Source: Hypericum androsaemum (lineage: Eukaryota; Streptophyta; Magnoliopsida; Malpighiales; Hypericaceae). From it: a stretch of DNA of 64,000 nucleotides. Under the pieces are notes generated by a model that saw only the letters and a program-made list of their open reading frames with translations, was not told the DNA's origin and ran no database searches. This document shows, piece by piece, positions 54,881 to 64,000 of this stretch (position 1 is the stretch's first letter; every line of letters begins with the position of its first letter). The position numbers and the translations under genes were made by a program. Location: positions 6,386,001-6,450,000 of the forward strand of contig OZ023186.1 of the NCBI GenBank assembly GCA_963995505.1. Direction: 5' to 3'.

Positions 54881-57800
54881 TTTTTTTTTGGAAATGGAGG
54901 GACAACTACCCATATATATTAGAAATAAAGGCAAAAAACAATCCTACTTAGTGTAAGGCTCCCTCTCGGCTACTTGTGAGGTTGCGACAGCCAGCCTCGT
55001 TAAAATTCTATTGCGAGAAAACTCGGTGAGAAAAATCTGCGATATGGAAAGAGTACATCAAGAGGAAAGGTTCCCCTTAACGTTTGGTGTATCACAAAAC
55101 TTGACCTTGCACTTTCATGATCTAAAATAAACCGGGGGAAGGCTACATCCCCGATATCATCTAAAATTAAACCTAAAACATCTTGCGGGGAGCATCCAAA
55201 AAGTAACAATCCACACTCCTCGAGAATCCCAAGTTGGCAAGCTTGTCCGGACATCGGTTCGCCTCGTGATAGGTATGTGTTACTTTAATCTCCCAATCAC
55301 CCTCCATTTCCTATCTGATATTGGATAGTTGGGTATTCTCGATTCCCTGCACCTGCTGTGTGCTATTGATTTGATTAGCAACCAGGAGTGAGTCCACTTC
55401 AAGGATGAGCTTTTTAGTTCCCAAAGCTTTGGCAAGTCTAAGACCATTGTAGACACTTCATAGCTCCGCAAAAATACACGAACATCTGCCAAAGTTGCAC
55501 GTGAAACCTCCCATCCAAGTTCCATCTCTGTTCCGCATGATTCCTCCCGTGGCTGCCATCCCCGTTGAAGCACGCATAGCTCCATCAGTGTTATGTTTAA
55601 TCCAATCATTATGTGGTCTCTCTCAACCAATCAGAGCCTCATGTCTGGTAGGTTTGACGTGCATGCTCTTTACTGCTTTACAAGCTTCATCAATTCTATG
55701 GAATCTAGCAGACAAAACATCAACTTAATTAGTTGGTCGGGCCTCACCCTCGTTCCACACCTTGTGGTTCCTCCAATTCCAAAAACTATTAATGGCTATA
55801 AGGAACCAAGATAACCACTCGGCTGGGGCAGTGAGATTCATCTTAATCTAAACTTGAAGGTATGAACAAAAAAAATTAGGCAGATTTATGTTAGCAATGG
55901 ATAAGAGGTGATCCCAGGTGCGTCTTATAAGCTTGCAATCCCTGATGGCATGAAGAACAGTTTCCACTTGTTCATTACAGCAAAGACAGGTGTCAGAGGT
56001 TGTCATCAGGCTCTCCGTATCGCATTCGTAAGAAGTTTGCCATGTCCGATAAGCTAAGCAACTCTTTTCATTCTCTGCGGTGTCTGTCCGTTTCCAGAGG
56101 AGTTGCCAATATTTCTTCTGTTCGCTCACAACCATCGAATAGAACAATTAGTATGTGGAGGTAGTTGAGAAAATTCCATTTTGTATTTGATTCCACCAGA
56201 TTTGGTCACATCCTCTGTTCATTCTGGGTGCAGGCGTGCCTGCAAATTGTAAAAAAAATGTTGTTAGGCAGATATGTACTGAGTAGCGTCCAATCCCAGT
56301 TGTTTTCTTCAGTCACAACATTTTGGACAGTCATTTCTTATAGACTTGGGGGTGGGGGCGTATGACAGTGGCTTAGGAGTTCTGCCATCTTGAATAGCCA
56401 TTTATCTATCCACAGCTTAGCAGTCCTTCCATCCCCTATCTCCCAATAAACCTCGGACAACATAGTTGGCCAAATAGAAATAAGAGCATGCCATAACAGG
56501 GAGCTTTTGCTCTTGCATTCAGCAACATGATAGCATTGGCGCTCTTGAGATATTTGCCACGAAGTACCTGCGAGCAAAGAGAGTTGAGATTAGTTATTAG
56601 AGCCCAAGCAATTTTCATCAAAAGGGCTAGGTTCTGGTCCCTCAAGGATTTAAACCCAAGGCCACCCTCTCCCTTTGGTTTACACACAGTGCTCCAAGCA
56701 ACTAAGTGCGCTTTTTTAGGGTAATGGATAACCCCCCACAAGAAACCACGTTGGGCCTTTTCGATATATTTGCAAAGGCCAACAGGGATCTTTGAGGTTT
56801 GCATTGCAAAGGTAGGAAGCGCGAACATGATAGATTGAGCGAGGGTGGTTCTCCTAGTGAAGGAGAGTTTGTCCACACACCACCCTTGGAGTCTGGAGTT
56901 TACTTTCTCTAAGATGTATGCATAGGTACTCTTAGTCACTCTATCATGTAGAATGGACATTTCTATATATTTTTCGAGGTCAATGGTAAGGGAGATCCCA
57001 ATCAAACTAGTAAGATCACGAGCCTGCAACTTCGTAACATTTATGGAGACAAAGATTTTGGATTTTATCTTGCTGATTTCTTGTCCTGAAATGGCATAAA
57101 AATCATCTAGGATCGTTAGTGTGACATGAGCTTGAGCTTTAGTAGCTTCACCGAACAAGAAGAGATCATCAGCAAAGAAAAGATGGGAGAGAAATGGTCC
57201 TTTTTGGGAGATCTTAAAAGGTTTCCAACTCCTTTTGTGGACAGCCGCGGTGATCATGTGACTTAAACACTCCAAAAAAAGGGTAAAGATGTAAGGAGAT
57301 CCTTTATCTCCTTACCGGATGCCTCTTGAGGGGAGAAATTTATCCGTGGCTTCTCCATTCCAGAAAACTTGCATAGAAATTGTAGAAAGACAATTAAGAA
57401 TCAACTCAATGATATGATTAGGAATCGAGAGGCATTCAAGAGTTTTCCAAATGAAGCTCCATCAGATCCGATTATATGCTTTAGTAGGGTCAATTTTGAG
57501 AAGCATGATTCTCTTTCCCTTTTGTCTGTTCTTCATATAGTGGATTGCCTCTTGGGCATTAACAATGTCGTTGGTGATGCTTCTACCGGGAATAAAACTA
57601 TTTTGGTTGATGGAAATCTAATTACTCATCAGCGGTGGGAGGATGTTTGGGCACTAACTCGATTGGTGCCCGTAGATGCCATATTTGAAACATATTTGGT
57701 GAAGGCCCTCGTATTGAACCTGGTGAGTTCTACAGCAGGCACGAAAGGTTGAGAGTAGGGGCTTGGTCAAATCGATTTCAACACAAATACGAGCAAACTG

Positions 57801-58153
57801 ACCCCTTTGGCACTCCTCTGTCATGTTGTCTATCCGAATAGGCCGCCCCATTCTTTGGGCAAAATGTGTAAGAGCTTTACCTTGATAGAATTCCATGGCC
57901 AGATTTGGGACACGGACAGTAGAGAACTTCATCTTCTTCTCCCTCCGAATCATTGGAAACCAATTTTTCGAGGTCGAATGAGAAGAATCGCGAGGCTGCT
58001 TCTGCTGGTTGGGAGTCGAGTCGCCTATAGTACCCATAGTAGCATCTTTAAATGAGAGTTTCCTTCTCCTAGCCTCCTCCGGTTTGGTTGAGATCTATTG
58101 TGGCTCTGTGGGCAGTTAAGGCTTTCTCCATCTCCTGTTTTGACTTTCTTTCC
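54881..58153 (-). mobile_element. L1-type LINE lacking the endonuclease, cut by a copia element
   Basis: Minus strand, 5' to 3' (right to left): ORF1 nucleic-acid-binding region (58037-57654; GRPIRIDN...RGQFARICVEIDLTKPLL, then zinc-knuckle-like HQICFKYGIYGH), joined within about 60 bases to reverse transcriptase (IHYMK; SHLFFADDLFLF catalytic block at about 57160-57190), RT thumb (to 56436), a zf-RVT region (CLCCNEQVETVLHAIRDC, about 55920-55990) and RNase H remnants (55630-55000). The 3' end carries a short A tail, seen as T9 at 54881-54889 on the plus strand. The endonuclease and first RT motifs are absent. There are several stops. The 5' part is interrupted at 58153 by an LTR. Confidence 0.85.
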
Positions 58154-59069
58154 TGTTGTTTCGGAGGGTTGGTGTACTTGATTAGGATCTTTGGCAGTCG
58201 AGGCAAGTGTTGGACACTTTCTCCGTAAGACGAGATTGCCCCGTATATTTTAGTGCGGTACGGGCTACGGCAATCGTCCCCAAGATACAACGACTATTAG
58301 GGCATTTCCAAGACCGTTGCACACGCATCTTGAAATTTTTGGGCGAACCCTTATATACCCAGAACTTTTGGACCTTTGTTTTCTAAGTGAAGAACGGGGG
58401 AGAGAAGAAGACAACAATGCTCGGAGATGCAAATGCTACTGGGATGAGGGATTATGGCAAGGAGGCATGCCTATTTATAGGCTGGAGGAGGCAGGGAGGC
58501 AGCCACCCCGAAAGGACGCGTCCGCTCGGCCAGCAGGCTGTCTGGCTGCGCTCGTGGCCCTTCGGTGGCTTTTGGATCCTTCCAGGCGCGCCCAGGCTGC
58601 GCTGGCGCCCTTTCGCGATGGATCTCGCAGCCCTTCGGCCTTCTGGAAGTCTCATGGACGTTCCAGCCCGTCGTGCCTCTTCGGTGGCCAACCTGAAGGC
58701 GCTTGCAGCTCCTCGTCACTCCGGTAGCTGTGCAGCTCTCTTCGAACCTGGGCAAAATACTTAAGGCTCCCCCAGCTCCTCGTGATAATGCGCACGTGCG
58801 AAGTGCCAAGTGCGCCACAAAGTGCCCATTGAGACCTACGTCCAATGCGCCATACGCACACGCACGTGCGCGTGCACGTACGCGTGCTCGTGCTCGTGCT
58901 CGCAGCTAGCGGTGGGTCAGCCTTTTGGGTAGTCAATCAAGTTGAGAGGTAATGAGAGGAATTCCTTATAAACAAGGAAATCATCCTTACTCTATTCAAT
59001 GTGGGATTGCAACCTTACATCTTCCCTTTGGGCCTTTGGGCTTTTGGGCCTTCATTCACAAATCCAACA
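58154..59069 (-). repeat. Copia 3' LTR (916 bp)
   Basis: On the minus strand it runs TGTTGGATTTGTG...CCGAAACAACA. The purine tract ATGTGGGGGAT (plus 59070-59080) precedes it, as expected for a polypurine primer. A consensus TATA box CTATAAATAG lies at 58471-58480 (minus). A GC-rich block of CACGTGCG-like repeats is at 58790-58912. It matches 63491-64000 with roughly 18 base differences and one ~9-bp indel over the first 510 bases. Confidence 0.9.
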
Positions 59070-59080
59070 ATCCCCCACAT

Positions 59081-62000
59081 GAATGATGATCAATGCATGC
59101 AGACTCTAATCGAAAGTTCTGACGTGTTATTATTGCATCGAGATAGGTAGCTTGCGGCTTTGAACCTTCTCTAGTAATATGTTATCGGATTTACTCGCTG
59201 CTTGGTGAACGCGATGTTTTGAACTGTCAGCTTTTGGCGTAAACCAAGACAATAACATTTACACAATAATAATCCTAGTATATTTGGGTTCTCACGTTGT
59301 GTCCGTTTCGGCCATGGACCGTATCTTAGATTCATAAGTATTTTTCCCATTTGAAGCAGCCTCACTTCACACTTACATAGGTGATCTCATATCAGGAGTA
59401 TCCTGCCATACTCCACCTTCATCAAGGTATATGAATCATTAAAAGCGTAATGCTTAACCTTACCACACCACTGCAGGCTAATACCTGGGCAGCTTCTGAG
59501 AATGAGATGGGTTCCAGGTGATTAACTGAACCCTCCATAACTTAGTTGTCTCATTGAACCAAGTTTGTGGGATCTCCACTCATCGTGGTTGAGTTACCGT
59601 TATTGACGTTCTTTAGTGTGTGGATTTTAATCCCATTCCCCTTACTGCATTGTACATTTGATCTCTATTGATTCCTTTCGTAAAAGGATCAGCTAAGTTG
59701 TCCTTGGACTTTACATAATTAATGGTGATCACCCCACTAGAGATCAACTGTCTAACGGTATTGTGTCTCCGACGGATATGTCGAGATTTTCCGTTGTACA
59801 ATGTACTTTGTGCTCTCCCGATTGCAGACATGCTATCAAAATGTATCAATACGGAAGGTACTGATTTGCTCTAGCACGGAATATCCTCTAGGAAGTTTCT
59901 GAGCCATTCAACTTCTTCTCCAGCTTTGTCTAGTGCTATAAACTTCGACTCCATGGTGGATCGAGCTATGCACGTTTGTTTAGAGGACTTCCAAGATACA
60001 GCTCCTCTTCCTATGGTGAATACGTATCCACTCGTGGATTTGGAGTCCTTAGTGTCTGATATCCAGTTTGCGTCACTGTATCATTCTAATACAGCTGGAT
60101 ATTTAGCATAATGTATGCCATGGTTTATGGTATATTTTAAGTACCGTAAAACTCTTTCCAGAGCTAGCCAGTGATCCTTCCCTGGATTACTTGTGAATCT
60201 ACTTAGCTTACTAACTGAGTACGCAATATCGGGACGTGTGCAGTTTGTTAAATATATCAAGCTCCCGATAATCTGCGCATACCTCAGTTGAGATACTGAG
60301 TCCCCTCGATTCTTGGCTAAGTGTAGATTCAAATCTATTGGAGTCTTAACCGGAGGTTTGTCAAAAGCTTCAAATTTCTTGATCACGCTCTCCACGTAGT
60401 GGGATTGCGTCAAGATAATTTCGTCAGCTTTCCTAGAAATTTTTATTCCTAGTATGACGTCTGCCAGACCCATATCTTTTATGTCAAAGTGGTTCTTTAA
60501 CATGTTCTTAGTTTTCACAATAACCTCTTTATTGCTTCCCATAATTAGTAAGTCATCTACGTAGAGACATACAATTACATAAGCGTCAGGTGTGCCCTTA
60601 ATGTAAACACATTTATCGCACTCATTGATCTTAAATCCATTCGACAGCATTATTCTGTCAAATTTCTCGTGCCACTGTTTTGAGGCTTATTTTAGCCCGT
60701 ATAGTGACTTGACTAGCCGACACACTTTATGCTCTTGACCGGGAGCCACAAACCCTTCAGGTTGCTCCATGTATATCTCCTCTTCCAGTTCTCCATTTAG
60801 GAAAGCTATTTTTACATCCATTTGGTGGATCTCGAGGTTATAGAGTGCTGCAACAGCTATGAGTACTCTAATTGATGTGATTCTTGTGACCGGTAAATAC
60901 GTGTCAAAGAAATCATATCCCTCCTTCTATTTGAACCCCTTAGCTACCAATTGAGCTTTGTACTTGTCGATTGATCCATCAGCTTTGTATTTTATTTTTA
61001 GGATCCACCTGCATCCCAAAGGTTTGCAGCCCAGTGGGAGATCCACGATTTCTCACGTGTGGTTTTGCGTAATGGATTCTATCTCACTATTGATAGCTTC
61101 CTTCCAGAGAGGAGTATCTGGACTGGACAATGCCTCTTGGATTGTCCTGGGTTCATTTTCTAACGCATAGGTTAGATAATCCGGACCGAAAGATTTGGTT
61201 ACCTTCGTCCGTTTACTACGTCTAGGTTCATCATCTTTCTGATTTGACCCTTGCGTAGTCTCGTGAGCCCTTTTCTTCGGACTTGCTTCCTTTCTTTCCT
61301 TATTAGGAAAGCTATCTTCAAAAAATATTGCGTTCTTGATTCTATGACCATTCCTGTGTTTATCTCTGGGTTTTCAGATTTATGCACCAAGAATTGATAA
61401 GTACTACTATTTTGCGCATATCTGATAAAGATGCAATCAATGGTCTTGGGTCCTATTCTCACCTGCTTAGGCTTAGGCACTTCGACCTTTGCTAGGCACC
61501 CCTACACTTTAAGGTAACCGTAGGAAGGCTTCCTTCCTTTCCATAGTTCATATGGAGTTTTATCCCTTTTCTTGTGTAGCAATTTGTTTAGAATATTGTT
61601 AGCGGAGAGCACAGCTTCCCCCCACATATTCTGGGGTAAGCCCGAGCTAATCAACACAACGTTCATTATCTTCTTAAGAGTTCAATTTTTGCGTTCAGCT
61701 ACGCCATTCGATTGAGGTGAGTATAGAGCAGTCGTCTGATGAATAATGCCATGTTCTTGACAGAGTTCCTCAAACGGAGCTACATATTCTCCTCCTCGAT
61801 CACTTCAGATCATTTTGATTTTCACGCTGAGTTAATTTTCAACCTCATTCTTATATCTCTTAAAAGCATCAAGAGCTTCGTCTTTGCCCTTTAGGAGATA
61901 TACGTAGCAGTATCTCGTACAATCATCGATAAACGTGATGAAGTATTTCTCCCCGCTTTTAGTTTGCACGTGTTTCATATCGCAAGTGTCCGTATGAATT

Positions 62001-63474
62001 AACTCTAAAGGCATAGTACTTCTTTCCACCGAATGGAAAGGTGCTTTGGTCATTTTAGCCTCCACACATACTTCACATTTATCGGATGGGTTGAACTCTA
62101 AATTCGGTAATAAATTTAAACTTACTAACTTTCTTAGCGAGTTTAAATTTACGTGTCCTAATCTACCATGCCATAAATTAGAACACTCGGCCAAGTAAGA
62201 AGAAGCGTTAACTTTATTTTTACCGTTAAAGGTGCGATGTACAGTTATTATATTCATCTTAAACAGCCCCCTTTCTAGATAACCCTTTCCAATGAATTGA
62301 CCCGCTTTGGTCAATACAAACTTATCAGCCTCAAATACAAGCTTAAGACCGGCTTTGCTTAACAGTGAGCCAAAAACTAAGTTCTTGCGGATGTCTGGGA
62401 CATGCAGTACATCCTTGAGGGTCAGCTCCATTCCTGAGGTCAGCTTCAGGACCACCTTACCCAGACCGACGATCTTGGATGTTGCAGAGTTTCCCATGAA
62501 CAGCTTTCGACCGGTGATCGGAATATAGTTTGAGAACATCTCCTTGTCCGAACCACTCTCTCAGATTATCCACCAGGTTGGCTTCAAACACTACGGCTGA
62601 CAGATCCATCTGGGACAAGTCTTCAGCCAGGTTAGCCTTTCCTTAGTCGTCCTTCTTCGGCTGGCGACAGTCCTTAGCCATGTGTCTGGGTTTCCCGCAG
62701 TTGTAGCAGTCGCCCTTGATCTTCTTTTTCTTCTTGGGCTCTTGCTTCTCCTGCTTATCCCCGGACTTCTTCCTCTTCTTGCTACCTTTTCCCTCGGCGA
62801 GGTGCACGGTGGTCTCAGAGTTGGCCTTGCCTTGCTTGACTTCGGACTTTCGGTTGTCTTCCTCGATCCTAAGTCTCACGATCAGGTCTTCTAGGCTCAT
62901 GTCCCTTCCTCTTGTGCTTGAGGTAGCTCTTGAAGTCCTTCCAGAACGAGGGGAGCTTCTCGATCATCGCAGCTACTTAGAAGGACTCGCTGAGTTGCAT
63001 CCCTTCGACTTGGATCTCGTGAAGGATCAGCTGCAACTCCTGCACTTGGTCGATGACCTTCTTGGAGTCTACCATCTTGAAGTCGAGGAATCGTCCGACG
63101 ATGAATTTCTTCATCCTGGCATCCTCTGTTTTGTACTTCTTCTCGAGTGAACCCCACAGCTCTTTAGCAGTTTTGGCTTCCGCGTAGACATTGTAGAGCG
63201 TATCGTCTAGTCCATTCAGGACGTAGTTTCTGCATAGGAAGTCGCTATGACTCTATGCATCGAGGGCGTTGATCTTCTGTTGATCTGCCTCATTTTCTGC
63301 CACCTTCGGAGCCTCTTCCTTCAAGAATCGGATCAGGTTGAGCGTCGTCAGGTAGAACAACATCTTCTGTTGCCACCTCTTGAACTCGGTACCGTTGAAC
63401 TTGGCCGGCCTTTCGGCGTGGACAGTTCCCAGGACCGCTGGTGCTGAGCTTGTTGATGCCATCTTCAAGTACAC
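59081..63474 (-). pseudogene. Copia gag-pol, defective
   Basis: Order on the minus strand: gag (from 63474 or the ATG at 63462; [21 protein letters not shown]); zinc knuckle CYNCGKPRHMAKDC (62708-62668); protease region whose DTGA-type active site is missing (near 62553); integrase with the HGRLGH zinc motif, CEVC, and TFIDDCTRY (62540-61500); reverse transcriptase with [13 protein letters not shown] (YVDD at 60563-60552) and [12 protein letters not shown]; RNase H with HIRRRHNTVRQL and KDNLADPFTKG (59850-59613). Stops and frameshifts occur throughout gag and pol, so it cannot make a full polyprotein. The family resembles TNT1-94-like copia elements. Confidence 0.9.
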
Positions 63475-63490
63475 AACCTCGTCTTACGAT

Positions 63491-64000
63491 TGTTGTTTCG
63501 GAGGGTTGGTGTACTTGATTAGGATCTTCGGCAGTCGAGGTAAGTGTTGGACACTTTCTTCGTAAGACGAGATTGCCCCGTATATTTCAGTGCGGTACGG
63601 GCTACGACAATCGTCCCCAAGATACAATGACTGTTAGGGCATTTCCAAGACCGTTGCACACGTATCTCGAAACTTTCGGGCGAACCCTTATATACCCAGA
63701 CCTTTATTTTCTAAGTGAAGAACGGGGGAGAGAAGAAGACAACAATGCTCGGAGATGCAAATGCTGCTGGGATGAGGGATTATGGCAAGGAGGCAGGCCT
63801 ATTTATAGGCTGGAGGAGGCAGGGAGGCAGCCACCCCGAAGGGACGCGTCCGCTCGGCCAGCAGGCTGTCTGGCTGCACTCGTGGCCCTTCGGTGGCTTC
63901 TGGATCCTTCCAGGCGCGCCCAGGCTGCGCTGGCGCCCTTTCGCGATGGATCTCGCAGCCCTTCGGCCTTCTGGAAGTCTCCTGGACGTTTCAGCCCGTA
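63491..64000 (-). repeat. Copia 5' LTR, partial
   Basis: Second copy of the LTR, beginning on the plus strand with TGTTGTTTCGGAGGG and cut by the window edge. It carries the same TATA box (CTATTTATAG on plus, about 63799-63808). Confidence 0.9.

Larger units (their letters stand above)
58154..64000 (-). mobile_element. Ty1/copia LTR retrotransposon, right end outside window
   Basis: A 3' LTR at 58154-59069 and the beginning of the matching LTR at 63491-64000 enclose a gag-pol region in copia order (gag, protease, integrase, reverse transcriptase, RNase H) on the minus strand. It is inserted in the 5' part of the LINE at 54881-58153; the last five bases before the LTR are TTTCC, the candidate target duplication, whose partner is beyond the window. 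Confidence 0.9.

Noticed and set aside
57369..57752. 127-codon plus-strand frame
   Set aside because: Complement of the LINE ORF1/RT region on the minus strand; its apparent protein has no recognised motif.
58317..58936. Several long frames on both strands
   Set aside because: All lie within the GC-rich LTR, whose copy at 63491 shows the same; LTR sequence explains them.

Overview
This is a nuclear genomic window from a flowering plant. It holds plant-specific genes (a YABBY transcription factor, a chloroplast/ER TPR protein, a UBP8-type deubiquitinase) with many GT-AG introns, long AT-rich intergenic DNA, and several classes of plant transposon. The species cannot be named from the sequence; gene structure and base composition fit a non-grass angiosperm.

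Layout. 1-260: last exon of a fasciclin-like protein. 660-3232: cluster of Mutator-like elements (MULEs), including a Pack-MULE (1799-3223) with a perfect 9-bp target duplication and two fragments resembling phospholipid:diacylglycerol acyltransferase (PDAT), next to an EF-hand gene fragment. 4142-6083 (+): type I DnaJ/HSP40 co-chaperone, five exons, 419 aa. 8314-14509 (+): YABBY2-type factor, six exons, 189 aa. 16313-20230 (-): broken L1-type LINE. 22854-31067 (-): UBP8-like ubiquitin-specific protease, 13 exons, 930 aa. 31317-37545: nested transposon block with a second Pack-MULE, an LTR-derived inverted structure, LINE debris, and a solo LTR inserted in a 23-bp tandem array. 39679-44767 (+): OEP61/TPR7-type TPR protein, 11 exons, 588 aa. 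47689-47845: small MULE-derived MITE. 49804-50226 (+): single-exon plant-specific gene of unknown function. 51960-64000: transposon-dominated, with LINE fragments, a 176-bp tandem repeat, an internally deleted LINE, and a Ty1/copia element (-) inserted in that LINE and running off the right edge.

The host genes have no evident shared pathway. DnaJ and OEP61 both belong to the cytosolic chaperone network (Hsp70 cochaperone; TPR receptor for Hsp70/Hsp90-delivered preproteins), but nothing in the sequence shows linkage beyond location. Exon joins were worked out by hand: every intron has GT-AG ends and the reading frame stays open through each gene. I found no convincing new multi-gene system. 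The most interesting items are the gene-capturing MULEs, the 54-bp in-frame minisatellite in UBP8, the solo LTR whose removal restores a tandem repeat, the related 23-bp repeat at a second locus, and the specific lesions in the retroelements.
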